From NCBI RefSeq assembly GCF_040939455.1, contig NC_134122.1, forward strand, positions 32,220,001 through 32,284,000: 64,000 nucleotides of DNA, given 5' to 3'. Every line of letters starts with the position of its first letter. Positions within the stretch are counted from its first letter, which is position 1. The notes beneath the pieces were generated by a model that was given only the letters and a program-made list of their open reading frames with translations, had not been told where the DNA came from and did no database searches. Positions 20,887 to 31,400 of this stretch are shown one piece after another. Origin of the DNA: Microcebus murinus. Lineage: Eukaryota; Chordata; Mammalia; Primates; Cheirogaleidae. The translations under genes and the position numbers were made by a program.

Positions 20887-21690
20887 CATTTATTGAGCTC
20901 ATTGTGTACAGCAGACCCTGTACCTAGTGTGACATGAAGGAGGGTCCCTTCCCTCTCAGGGACCCAAGCCCAGGAGGGAGGCGAGACCGTATCAGCTCTA
21001 GGGCAGATCTCTGCTGCAGGATTTCATGCCTGGGACTGCTGGGTCCTGCTGAGAGGGGCTTCCACTCCTCGTGTCCCTGGGTCTTCATTCCTGTCCATCA
21101 TGCCCTGGGGCACAGGGGGCAGCTGTGGGAGAGGCTTGTTCTGGCCACTGGTGATCCCAGGCCCTGTGGGGGCAGGTAAGGAGCAGTGAGAGCTGGAGCC
21201 ACCTAAGGTTAGTGCTGAGAGCTGTGGGTAGAAGCTTTCCAGGGTGTTGGCTCAGGGGTCTTGGCTGGCAAATGACATCTTGGCAAAGGCCACTCCACTC
21301 CACATCAGGGAGGATTCTATTAGCTCTCTGCAGCTGGCAGCCTGGCTCCAAGATGACATTTTGAACAATGGAGGGAATGTGGCCTTGCAGATGACAACAG
21401 CAACTGGGGACTGAGGCGAGTGGGGACAGAAAGACAAGGCTTAGGCTGCTTGTCTTCCTTGCATCTGAGGCCCAGAGTGGACTTTGATGAGTTTGCAGAG
21501 CTCAGCTACCCCCCTGTTCATCACTGTGGGGAATGGGTGGGCATGGAACACATCAGGATGTGCACACAACCCGGGGTTTAGGGCTGGAGGCTATCTGCAA
21601 TCCGTCATTGATCAGGTGACTCCACACAACAGCCCCCGGGCCTGAATCACACAGGCAGAGTGCGTGCATTCTCAGGGCTTGCTGTGTATA
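20887..21690. other. Unique sequence, no gene recognised
   Basis: The first 50 bp (GCATTTATTGAGCTCATTGTG) resembles an ancient SINE/LINE tail. The rest is unique with no exon-like structure that I can support. Confidence 0.45.
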
Positions 21691-21865
21691 CGCCCACTGA
21701 GATCTCACGACCAGCCTATGGGCTGACACAGCTATTATTCCTGTTTTTAAAGGAGTAGAAAATGTGGCACAGAGAGTGTAAGTAAGTCACCTGAGGTTTG
21801 TAACTAACAAGTAGTGGAGGTGGGATGTAAGCCAGACAGTCTGGCTTTAGTGTCTGGGGCTGTAA
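21690..21865 (-). repeat. MIR SINE
   Basis: Antisense MIR: GCTATTATTCCTGTTTTTAAAG, GTGGCACAGAGAGTGTAAGTAAGTCACCTGAGG, AGTAGTGGAGGTGGGATGTAAGCCAGACAGTCTGGC. Confidence 0.82.
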
Positions 21866-22104
21866 ATGCTTCCTTACGTGGTCTTGAGATGGTATGATCA
21901 AGGTCATGAGCAATTTCCTCAGTTTTCCCTCTGCCAAATGGGATCACGAGGGTCTACCTCCCAGGCCCACCGAGAGGATTAAGAATCCAGGCAGAGCAAC
22001 ACGACAGAGCAGCGAGGCTGTGCTGGGCCGAACCCTGGAGCTTGTGGTACGAGTGACTCACGTTGGTGGCTCAGGAAGATTACAGATTTCCTTGAGTCCC
22101 GGAC

Positions 22105-22262
22105 CTGTGGGGCTACTACTGAATATCATCTCATTAAATCCTCGGCGTCTCCCCATGGGTGCTGTCGCTCTGCCCATTGGACAGATGGGGAAGCAACGTC
22201 CCTAAAGCAGCAGAGTTAGGAAGGGGGCAGAGCAGGGATTCACACCCAGATGTGTGCAAAGC
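22105..22262 (-). repeat. MIR SINE, degraded
   Basis: Antisense MIR: ATCATCTCATTAAATCCTCG, GCCCATTGGACAGATGGGGAAGC and AGAGTTAGGAAGGGGGCAGAGCAGGGATTCACACCCAG. Confidence 0.75.
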
Positions 22263-22501
22263 CGGTCTCCGTGGGCGTCTTCCTGTTGCCAGGCAACGTG
22301 GACGCATAAGGGTGCAAAGTGCTCCCTGTGGGGCCCACAGTCTGCTGGTGGTCACGGCACCGCTCGCACCTGGATACTTGTGGTGTCAGGCGTGAGCACA
22401 TGTGCTCTCCAGACGGATGTGCTGAGCCCTGCTGGGGGGTGGCGGGGAGGAAGCAGCATCACAGTGCAGGATGCAGAGGTGGGGACGTGGCAGTAGGAGG
22501 C

Positions 22502-22865
22502 TGTATTAGTTTCCTTTTGCTGCTGTAACAAATGACCACAAACACAGTGGCTAAAGCAATGTAAGTTTATTCTCTTACAGTTCTGGAGGTCAGAAGTCTG
22601 AAGTCAGGGTGTAGGAAGTTGTTCTGGAGGCTTAGGGGAAAGTCCACTTCTTATTTTTTTTCCATTTTCTAGAGGCTACTTATATTCCTTGGCTTGTGGC
22701 CCCTTCCCCCATCTTCAGAGCCAGCTCTGAAGCATCTCATCTCCTTTCTGACCTCTGCTTCTGCTTCTTCTCTCTCTCTGGCCTTACTCTTCCACCTCCT
22801 TCTTATAGGGACCCTGTGATGACAATGAACCCAGGGTCAAACCTGAGGGTCAGACACAGACTCTG
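22502..22865 (-). mobile_element. MLT1-type MaLR LTR, antisense, truncated
   Basis: It begins TGTATTAGTTTCCTTTTGCTGCTGTAAC and shows AGTTTATTCTCTTACAGTTCTGGAGG, ATTCCTTGGCTTGTGGCC and CCTTCTTATAGGGACC. The expected late LTR words (AAGGTCACATTC and the CACCATTCA end) are not seen, so the far end is lost or decayed. Confidence 0.82.
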
Positions 22866-23478
22866 GGTGTTACCTTAGGGTGTGGAATGGGATGGGGTAA
22901 GAGCAATTTCTCTAACCTGGGTCTGGCAAACATATTTCATCTTGCTTTCTGTGATCAACTGGTAGTGGCTGACTGTGCTGAATGTAATTCTGATGCCAGA
23001 CCTGAGCCCAGAGGGAAATTTCCCACGATCAATTAGTGATGCCTGTCATGGGTACAGAAATAGAGACAATGACATATGTGGCAGGTATTTACCATTCCTA
23101 CACAATACATTATTGATCCAGATGAAACCAGGTTACAAAGAGCCTTGAAGGCAGGTTAGAAAAGAACTAGGGTCACAAAGGGCAAAATGAACCTGAAAAC
23201 TGGACAAGTGTTCTGGCAGCTGGTTCTACAGTAGTGAGGAGAATGGAGGCTCAGTCTTCTGTAACGACTGGGGGTTTAGTGTTCGCTGTTTGATGGAGAG
23301 ACATTTTTCCCACAAAGCAATGGGCCCAGAAAGATCAACTGTCATATCATAAATACTTGTTGAATGAATGCATGAATGAATTTATTCCATTTCAACTCAG
23401 GACTGTGTTTTATGGGCACAAATACATAATTTTGAACCTGGACATCTGGAAAGGTGGAACAGTATGTGACAGGTCAGT
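22866..23478. other. Unique sequence, no gene recognised
   Basis: Unique AT-balanced sequence. Near 23340-23390 the words AAATACTTGTTGAATGAATGCATGAATG look like an L2 or MIR tail. No gene is seen. Confidence 0.5.
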
Positions 23479-23490
23479 AGTCTTGCTAAG

Positions 23491-23797
<307 letters not shown>

Positions 23798-23802
23798 CTA
23801 AG

Positions 23803-24229
23803 AACAAGAAAAATAAGAAAAAATACAAAAACTATCTGTTTAAAGGCAAGAGCACTGTAGAAGAACAAAGGCCAGAAGGGCTGAGGTTCCGGGGAGTGGA
23901 GATGGCAGAGGTGAGGGGCATTTGCCAATTCTGGGCTCATGCAAGAGGCTGACAATTCAGGCTTTGCTACTGGGGGCAGGGAAACCAAGAGCTCTATTTC
24001 TCTGCATCTATTTACACAACCCACTTCCTCTGCAGTACAACGGGAAAAGAGTAGGCCTGGGGTTTTGCCCAGAGGCCAGCACACAGTGGGCCTGCAACCA
24101 GCATCTGCCGAATCCTGGAGTGAAAATCCATGCCTGCCAAGGCCTAGTTGCAAGAGTCTCTCATTTCTTTTAAATTTCACTCCACTCCAAACTTTGGAGG
24201 GTTTTTTTTCTGGCAAAAGTGCTGTGTGA
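23803..24229. other. Unique sequence, no gene recognised
   Basis: No repeat is named. The 150-codon minus frame at 23764-24216 begins inside the Alu A-tail and has no domain. Confidence 0.5.
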
Positions 24230-24560
24230 TCTGATTTTTTTTTTAAGTTAAAAATGTATTAAAGATTCATGTTGTTTAGAGGACTATTTTGAGGATTTCA
24301 CAACATCCCCGGGAGATAATTGGTGTCTCTCCAGGGAACCGCCGTGGAGGCTGGGAGTGGTGGTGCAAATCACTTGAGTGCCAACAGCAGTTTTAATTAA
24401 GTTTTTCCTGAATGAGATGCTTATTTCACTGAAAAGTGCTGGGCTTTGTTGACAAGTGACACATAACATTTCATTCTCCAGAGATTTTTATCATCAGAGA
24501 ACATCCTGGTGGAGACCTGGCCTGCACGTTAATTAATCAACCCGTCAGTCTGGGCCTGGA
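24230..24560. promoter_or_regulatory. Candidate conserved non-coding element
   Basis: Unique, AT-rich block with dense homeodomain-type words: TTTTAATTAAG at 24391-24401 and GTTAATTAATCAA at 24529-24541. An NKX2-type CACTTGAG lies at 24371-24378, and ACAAGTGAC at 24452-24460. No repeats interrupt it. Enhancer-like, but conservation is untested. Confidence 0.4.
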
Positions 24561-24679
24561 TCTTGGCCCATGGGGGATTCAGAGAGGGCGAGAGCTGGCC
24601 TTGGCCTCTAGGGGAGGTAGGGAGCCAGAGGCCTCCCTTTTTCTTGGGGCCTCCAATGTGGCTGGTGCGGTGCTCGGTC

Positions 24680-24845
24680 TTTATACAAGCCACCTCCTTG
24701 CTCACCTCTTACTGCTCACATCTGCTCTGGGAGGGAGGTCCCATTGCCCCCATTTTGTAGATGAGAAGACTGAGGTTCCAGAATCTTCAGTAAGCAGGTT
24801 GCTCTCACACAGCTTGCAAACAGCAAGCACCCCAGCACCAAACCC
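24680..24845 (-). repeat. MIR SINE, degraded
   Basis: Antisense MIR words: GGTCCCATTGCCCCCATTTTGTAGATGAGAAGACTGAGG, then a decayed CTCACACAGCTTGCAAACAGC. The ends are uncertain. Confidence 0.7.
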
Positions 24846-25414
24846 TCTTTTTCCTTCCTGGGGGCACACTTTCCACATGATCCCACAGTGACTCTGGGTT
24901 CCTACAAGGGACTCCCAATCCCACTGGGGTGGTAAGAACCCAACACAACAAGAACAGTCATGGCCCCAGATTCTTCCTGGCCCTGATCCCTCGATTCAGG
25001 GAGCAGCACCCGGGCTCCTGGGTCCCACCGTGAAGGGGAAGGGAAGTCATAGGTTAAGTCAGGAATGCACAGTAACGGGAAGGGAAGGAAGCAAAGCTGG
25101 AGTGGCCACCTTTGCTGCCATCTCTCTTTGGGCTGGGTTGCTGGAAACACACCGGGAGGGAGCCCATACCTGTGGACTTTACTCCCGCCTCTGCCACGAC
25201 CCCTCTTAAATGGAGTTGACCAGTGAGTAACCCCTTCCTGGAAGGGGCTGGGAGTCTGCGAGCCCAGGGGTTCGCCTATTAGTAACACCGGCCCACAAGA
25301 AACCACATGACATAACCGCAGTCTCCAGACATATCTGTGGCCCCTTGCTTGTGCGATGTGACCCTGACATCTTACCATGTTCTCTCCGTCTGCAATCTGA
25401 GCAGGGCCGTTCTG
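24846..25414. other. Unique sequence, no gene recognised
   Basis: The 158-codon minus frame at 24902-25378 has no recognised domain. No repeat is named. Confidence 0.5.
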
Positions 25415-25560
25415 AAGACCAAGTGCATTAACCCAGGGCCTTCCCAGCTGGCTATGGTTGAAATCGCCTGGGGAGCTGTTGAAAACCCCAGGCGCTCAGG
25501 CCTGCCCAGGCCCAGGGCTGCACCTCATGGCCCACTGTGCTCCATTTGCTCTCCAGTGCA
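25415..25560 (+). mobile_element. MER5-type fragment, degraded
   Basis: GGTTGAAATCGCCTGGGGAGCTGTTGAAAACCCCAGGCGC followed by GCCCAGGCCCAGGGCTGC fits the early part of MER5A (CACCTGGGGAGCTTTTAAAA). The remainder is not recognisable. Confidence 0.5.
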
Positions 25561-26179
25561 GAGCAGTGCCTGGACTTGTCTCTAAATGCTGGAGACAAGA
25601 ACATGCCCAGGCGTCCTCGTCCCTAGATCAGCTCCTGCCCCCAAACTCCGAGTCCCTCCCTGGGCGCCCTGCCTGGAGAAAGCGCTCAGGACCACCTGGG
25701 GTGTGCGGGGCTCCTGCTTCTGGCTTCAACACTGATTCTTGGGGCCCCCTGAACAAGCCCCTCGATAGAGGACCCAGCACCCCTACTTCCTTTGGAAGAA
25801 CTGCTCTCCCTTTCTCCATGGTTTCGGTGGAACTGTAGATCCATCATTGCCACCACCGCACCAAACGACATCGGTGAACATGTGACCCAAGCCTGGCCAA
25901 TCATAATAGTCCATCTCCTCTCAACAGGGATTGGCCCAGGGGGTGGGCATGTAACCAAGAAGAGCCAATCAGACCGCCTCCCTCCCACTGAGGTGAGAAA
26001 ATAGCTCCGTTTGTTGTGTGCGTGTTTGGTTTGCTTTCCTTTTTGTTTTTCAGGGATGAAGTGAGTATGAGCTGTTGGCAGTCATCTTCCTTGGATGAAT
26101 GGGGAAAGTCAGTCTGTGCAGTAGGAGAGAAATAAGGCGGCACATGGAGGCAGACAGACCTGAGAGGTGGGGGTCGGGG

Positions 26180-26180
<1 letters not shown>
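25561..26180. other. Unique sequence, no gene recognised
   Basis: No named repeat. The 126-codon plus frame (25458-25838) is crossed by two minus frames. Three ATTGGC/CCAATC words between 25890 and 25970 (CCAATCATAATAG, GGATTGGCCC, GCCAATCAGACC) form a small NF-Y-type CCAAT cluster, but I see no promoter otherwise. Confidence 0.45.
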
Positions 26181-26189
<9 letters not shown>

Positions 26190-26237
<48 letters not shown>

Positions 26238-26240
26238 CAC
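26190..26240 (+). repeat. (AGAC)n microsatellite
   Basis: Eleven AGAC units follow a short GA run. The overlapping CLSVCLSV (minus) and RQTDRQTD (plus) frames are products of the repeat. Confidence 0.97.
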
Positions 26241-26779
26241 ATTATTTGGGCTCGTGCACCCCCTATCCCTGATGCCAGTGGCAGACTTTCATGCACCTGC
26301 GCTGTGGAATGAAGTTGCCTCTGGCTTCTGTCGCCTGTCCCTGGAGGAGCCTGCCCCCACCCATTCACTCCAGCAAGGAGAGTCCGTGATTCTGAGCTGC
26401 TTAGCCTGCCCTGCCTCAAAGCTGAAAAACTGCAGCTCCAGCCCCTAAACATTCATAACAAAAGTGCTGATAACATAGCAGCTTTGCAAGTAAATCCAGA
26501 GCTTCTGTTTCCAAGGGAGGGCTGGGGGAGGGCTGTGTGCGCACTCAGGAGGAGGGAGGCAAATTACTTTTGTTCTCTGCAGAGCCGGGTAAGGCTTTGA
26601 AGAGGTTTGCCTGCCTCCCCGGAGCTCCGCTGAGTTGGAGAATCTTCCAGCAGGGCTGGCTTCCAGGCGGGGGACAGTCAGATTCAAATCACTTCTGCTC
26701 CCCAGCTCGGCACTTGGGCCCAGGTGCCTGCTGGATTCAGAGTACAGCCGCTCCCTTCTCCAGGAAATCTCTGCTTCGC
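26241..26779. other. Unique sequence, no gene recognised
   Basis: GC-balanced unique DNA with no repeat or exon-like structure that I can support. Confidence 0.5.
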
Positions 26780-27090
26780 ACAGCCAGGGCCTGTACTGTT
26801 GTCATTAGGAGGCATAAAATCCTAATTTATACTGCTGGAAGGGTAATTTATACACTAATGTAAATTTCTTTTACTGCTGATTTTTGAGCAACTGAAGTGC
26901 AATTATTTCCGGCTCCCCTTCCAATGCAATTCTAAAATGATGGCTGCTAATACCTTAATATTCTTTATGATTGCCAGAGATGATATTTTTCCCGGATCAA
27001 ATGTATCCTGTGGGGTTTGACATAATTGGGTTAAAGATTTCTCTTTTTGAGGCTATAAGACTTGTTAGGCTTATCTGGGCCTGGGGAGAG
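26780..27090. promoter_or_regulatory. Candidate conserved non-coding element
   Basis: AT-rich, repeat-free block. The 10-mer TAATTTATAC occurs twice, at 26823-26832 and 26844-26853, exactly 21 bp apart (two helical turns). Other words include GTGCAATTATTTCC, CAATTCTAAAATGATGGC and TTTGACATAATTGGG. The composition contrasts with the GC-rich surroundings. A candidate enhancer only; conservation is untested. Confidence 0.42.
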
Positions 27091-27572
27091 GATGGCAAAT
27101 GACTTCTGTTTGCGTTTTGCCATGCTCCCAGCCTGGCCCCTTCTCCTTTACTGAGCTTCAGATCTTTCTCGTGTGCCTACTGTGTGCTCAGCTCCAAAGG
27201 GAGCACATTACATGGAAATGTGGTTTGAGAAGTAAAAAGAAATTAGGTAAAGGTTCACAGAACACTACCTCTCTGGGGGAGAATGATTTTTGCTTTAGGA
27301 ACACACGACAGTATGAACAGCTGACCCGGATGTAATGAACCACTGTGCCTGAAACTTGAACGGTAGAAACTTGAGAGGCTGGTTTCACCTCTAGGACAAG
27401 AGATGACAGTGTCTTCAGGGTGTGTCTCTCTCGCTGACCCTGCTGTTTGCAGCAGAGAGCTGGCCAGGCGTGGCCCAGGACTGCAAGCCTTTTGAAGTCT
27501 GTCTCCAAGCCATGTTCTGGCCTCTGTACCTTGCTGCCTGCTTCCAAGTAATTAGCACCAATCCTGAGACCA
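27091..27572. other. Unique sequence, no gene recognised
   Basis: No named repeat apart from a possible SINE-tail word near 27140-27190 (CGTGTGCCTACTGTGTGC). No gene is seen. Confidence 0.45.
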
Positions 27573-27920
27573 GGCTATGGTTTGAATGTTTATGTCTCCC
27601 CCAAATTCGCATGTTGAAATCCTCACCCCCAAATTGATGGCATTAGGAGGCACAGCCTTTGGGAAGTCATTAGGTCACAGGGATGGGCCCCTCATGAATG
27701 GGAGTAGGGCCCTTATAAAAAGAGGCCTGAGAGAGACCCCTTATCAGTTCCACCCTGTGAGATTAGAGTGAGAAGATGCTGTCTATGAGGATGACAGCCC
27801 TCACAAGACACCGAATCTGCCAGTCCTGTGATCTTGGACTTCCCAGCCCCCAGAATCGATCAATTTCCATTGCTTATAAACTACCTTGTCTATGGCATTT
27901 TGTCATAGCAGCCTGAAGGG
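27573..27920 (+). mobile_element. MLT1/MST-type MaLR LTR, solitary
   Basis: It starts CTATGGTTTGAATGTTTATGTC and shows CGCATGTTGAAATCCTCACCCCC, AGGTCACAGGGATGGGCCCCTCATGAATGGG, CCTTATAAAAAGAGG, GATCTTGGACTTCCCAGCC and GCATTTTGTCATAGCAGCCTGAA. Sense orientation with no internal region. Confidence 0.9.
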
Positions 27921-28262
27921 AAAAAGGCGGATCACAGTTAGTACCTGTCCTAACTATGATCAAGCAGCAGCTTTGGATTTTTGACTTTTTCTAGGGTTTT
28001 CTTTACATGTCAAGTTGGGGCCTGCCCCCCTGCCCCATCCTCTTGGCCTTTTAAAAACCGAGACCATTCTGAGACCACAGCATCTGTGAGATGCAAGGCG
28101 ACGAGGCGTGGAGAGCACTTGGCCTCTGCCTGATGCTCGCTGAGATCCATGCGCGGTGGCATTGTTATTGCTTTAGTTCTCATTACTTTTTAAAATTTCT
28201 GCTTGGAAAAGGTGATTCCATAAAAGTGAAACCCAGACGTGATATAGTCGTAATAATAATTG
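27921..28262. other. Unique sequence, no gene recognised
   Basis: No repeat or gene recognised. Confidence 0.5.
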
Positions 28263-28264
28263 TA

Positions 28265-28484
28265 ATAACAGCTAACATTTATATGGCATTTCCTCTATGC
28301 CGGAGGCTAAACATTTTATTATTTAACTCATTTAATCCTACCACAGCATCTTTAGGTAGTCACTATTATTAAGCCCATTTTATACATGTGGAAATTGGGA
28401 CACAGAATAGTTAAGTAACTTGCCTAAGGCCCCACAGAGCTGGCGCCCAGGCAGCCGGGCCCCAAGGTCTGGCTTCCTAACCCC
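28265..28484 (-). repeat. MIR SINE, near full length
   Basis: Antisense MIR from end to end: GCTAACATTTATATGGCATTTCC, ATTATTTAACTCATTTAATCC, CACAGAATAGTTAAGTAACTTGCC, GGCCCCACAGAGCTGGCGCCC and GGTCTGGCTTCCTAACC. Confidence 0.92.
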
Positions 28485-29260
28485 TGTTATGGGCTGGACT
28501 GTGTCCCCCCACAGTTGTGTGTTGAAGTCTGCTGTGGTTTGAATACTTATTCTCTCCAAAACTTATGTCGAAACTTAATTTCTACTGTGGCAGTATTGAG
28601 AGGTGGGTCCTTTAAGAGGTGATTGGGTCATGAGGGTTCTGCATTCATTGCTTACTGGGTCACTGGGTTGCCACTGGAGTGGCACTGGTGGCTTTATAAG
28701 AAGAGGACAAGACACCCGAGCTAGCACAGTCCCCTCGGCATGTGATGCCCAGAGTCCCCACCAGCAGGAAAGGCCTCACCAGAAGTCGCCCCTTGACCTT
28801 GGACTTCTCAGCTTCCATAACTGGAAGAGATAAATTCCTTTTCTTTATAAATTACCCATTTTTCAGGCATTCTGTTGGAAGCAACAGAAAATGGACTAAG
28901 ACAAAGCGCTAACCCTTTGTACCTAAGCATGTGGGTGTATTTGGAGATGAGTGCTTTAATGAGATAATTAAGTTAGACCGAGGTCTTTAGGGTGAGCCCT
29001 AGTGCGATATAACTGTGTTCTTACAAGAAGACAAAATTCGAGCACAGGTGTGCGTGTGCCCAGAGGGAAGACCCTGTGAGGACCCAGACAGAAGGTGGCC
29101 GTCCACAAGCCAAGGAGAGAGACCTCAGAAGAAAGCAAACCTGCTGACATCTTGATCTTGGACTTCCAGCCTCCAGAACGGCGAGAAAATAAACTTCCCT
29201 TGTTTAAACCACTTGGTTTCAGTGGTGCTTTGTTCAGGCAGTCCTAGCAAACTAATACAC
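28485..29260 (+). mobile_element. MLT1-type MaLR LTR split by an MST-type LTR
   Basis: The outer LTR starts TGTTATGGGCTGGACTGTGTCCCCCC and resumes at about 28904 with AAGCGCTAACCCTTTGTACC. It goes on through GGTGAGCCCTAGTGCGATATAACTG, GACTTCCAGCCTCCAGAACGG and AATAAA to GCAGTCCTAGCAAACTAATACA. The two parts join as one sense LTR around the insertion at 28530-28903. Confidence 0.92.
28530..28903 (+). mobile_element. MST-type MaLR LTR nested in an MLT1
   Basis: It begins TGCTGTGGTTTGAATACTTATTC and shows GGGTCATGAGGGTTCTGC, GTGGCTTTATAAGAAGAGG, GACCTTGGACTTCTCAGC and TTTCTTTATAAATTACCC. It ends AAATGGACTAAGACA. TG...CA ends are intact. The expected 5 bp duplication reads AAGTC (28525-28529) versus AAGCG (28904-28908), so only three positions still match. 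Confidence 0.9.
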
Positions 29261-29504
29261 TCCCTGTTGGAGACGTGCTAGTTCCACGTGGAAGACCCCT
29301 CTGTTGGGATTGAGGAGCAAACTCTTATAGTAAAATACTCTGATTCAGTATCTGAGGGCTTGATTTTCACCCCTAGGTGACCACTCACTCATTATGGGAG
29401 GAGCCCTAGACTTACTGGGCCCCAGTTTCTTCGTTTGTGAATTGGGGCCAGTAAGCCCCAACCCACTTCTCCCAGAAGGCTCCATAAGAGGCGATGTTGA
29501 TGGT
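29261..29504. other. Unique sequence
   Basis: Nothing is named here apart from a short MIR-like CCCCAGTTTCTTCGTTTGTGAATTGGGG word at 29421-29447. Confidence 0.45.
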
Positions 29505-29705
29505 GGTGATGATGATAAAAAATAGTGATTGACGTGAGCTTTCTACATGCTGGGCTTTGCGGTAGGTGCTTTGTACATACAAATACATTTATTCCTCATA
29601 GCAGCTCTGCCATCTACACACTCTTAGGGATCTCCCCATTTTACAGGTAAGGGAACTGAGGCCCAGAGAAGCTAAGTAGCCTGCCTGAGGTCTCGTGTGT
29701 TGTGG
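29505..29705 (-). repeat. MIR SINE
   Basis: Antisense MIR: TTTCTACATGCTGGGCTTTGC, CATTTATTCCTCATAGCAGC, CCCCATTTTACAGGTAAGGGAACTGAGGCCCAGAGAAGC and a truncated CTGCCTGAGGTCTCG end. Confidence 0.9.
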
Positions 29706-30075
29706 AAATAAACTAAAATCACCCAAATAAGACCAAGCAAAGGTTGTTTATTCAGAGCTTGCTACGGTAAGGCAGTTGGCCACTATTACTTGCACTTGGC
29801 AGAGGCCCACACCCCTGGGAGTGGGAAAGGCTTAGCATGGAAATGGGGAAGGCATCAGTGTGCCCTGGTGGCAGGCTGCTGGCCCGCGGAGGCTGGAAGC
29901 TGGCATCCTACGTGGTGGGTTAGGGATACATGTTTGGCTTTCCTCAGTTGGTCCCAAGTTGGAAATGGAGACAAAAATTAAGAAGCTGGTAGTCCTTTTT
30001 CCATTCCTGGCTATTTGGGGCCAATTACTACAGCAGTAATTGTTTGGCTTCCTGGACTGATGGCTGCAGATAGTG
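29706..30075. other. Possible antisense LTR-like sequence
   Basis: The stretch starts with AATAAACTAAAATC-like text and GGTTGTTTATTCAGAGCTTGC, which looks like an LTR polyadenylation region. GGTCCCAAGTTGGAAATGG follows later. I cannot name a family. Unique DNA is the alternative. Confidence 0.3.
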
Positions 30076-30465
30076 GGTCAGAGTTCTATTTTTATATATG
30101 GTTTGCCCATTGTCCATTTGCATACCCTCTGAGTGTGGAGTGCCCGGCACTGGGCTTCCAGCTGCAGGGCCACCCTGTAGAGGAGAGAGGACCTGGCAGA
30201 GTGACTGTGCACAGGGGGAAATGCCCATTGCCCGCCCAGGGTCGGAGGCATTAGGACCAGCAGACACCGCCTCCTGGTCCCCGTCCCCTCAGGCCCTGCT
30301 TTGACACAGGCAGCACATCCGGGGGAAGGTGACACGCCAGCCCAGGATGCAGGCATGGTGCCATCCCGGGGCAGTGGCTGAATGTGAGCCCTAATGCAGG
30401 ACACAGACTGAGCATAACAGCTATTGCTAGAAAAGGGGGAAGAGAAGACAACACTGCCAAGTTTG
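30076..30465. other. Unique sequence, no gene recognised
   Basis: The 173-codon minus frame at 30078-30599 runs into L1 sequence and has no recognisable domain. Confidence 0.45.
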
Positions 30466-30466
30466 C

Positions 30467-31400
30467 ATCCCAAAGTTATTAAAAAACAAATGCAAGAACT
30501 TCTGCAACTCAACAACAAAAAACAACACAATTTTAAAAATGGACAAAGGTCTTGAATAGATATTTCCCCAAAGAAGATGTACAAATGACCAAAAAGCACA
30601 TGAAAAGTGCATCACTAATCATTAGGGAAATGCAAATCAAAACTACAGTGAGTTATCAGCTTATACTCTTTAGGATGGCTACTATCAAAAACAACCAGAA
30701 AACCACAAGTGTTGGCAGGGATGTGGTGAAATTGGAACTCTTGTGTACTGTTGGTGGGATTGTAAAATGGTGCAGCCATTGTGGAAAACAGTGTGATGTT
30801 CCTCAAAACATTAAAAATGAATTATTATAGGACCCAGCAATTTTATTTCTGGGTATATACACAAGAGAATTGAAAGCAGAGTCTCAAAGAGATATTTGTA
30901 CACCCATGTTCATGGCAGCATTATTCACAATAGCTGAAACGTGGAAGCAACCCGAGTGTCCACTGATAGTTGAATGGATAAACAAAATGTGGTACATACA
31001 TGCAAGGAAATATTATTCATCCCTACAGAGGAAGGAAATTCTGATACCTGCTACAACATGGATGACCATCAAGGATGCTACACTGAGTGAAATAAGCCAG
31101 TCACAAAAAAACAAATACTGTCTGGTTCCACTTATAGGAGGTACTTAACAGAGTCTAATTCACAGAGACAGAAAGTAGAAAGGTGGTTGCCAGGAGTTGG
31201 GAGAGGGAGGAATTGGGAATTTTTGCTTAATGGGTCTAGGGTTTCAGTTTTGCAAGAGGAAAAGAGTTCTGGAGGTTGGTCACACAACGAGGTGAACATA
31301 ACACTACTGAACTGCACACTTAAAAAATGGTTAAGATGGTAAATATAATGTTACATATATTTCACTACCATGGACAATAAAAATAAAAGCAGCAAGAACA
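30467..31400 (+). mobile_element. L1 LINE 3' end (L1M type), 5'-truncated
   Basis: The ORF2 C-terminal region is readable in sense: CTTGAATAGATATTTCCCC, GGGAAATGCAAATCAAAAC, GTTGGCAGGGATGTGGTG, TTCATGGCAGCATTATTC and TGGATAAACAAAATGTGG. The frame at 30870-31148 carries the conserved ORF2 end (residues [26 protein letters not shown]). A 3' UTR with CACTTAAAAAATGGTTAAGATGG and an A-rich tail follow. Stops and frameshifts lie upstream, so it is dead. Confidence 0.93.

Noticed and set aside
20189..20896. 235-codon open frame
   Set aside because: Two thirds of it is the HPSIHPS product of the (ATCC)n array, and the other strand is equally open.
30870..31148. 92-codon frame with clear protein similarity (plus)
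   Set aside because: It is again the L1 ORF2 C-terminus, with frames broken upstream.
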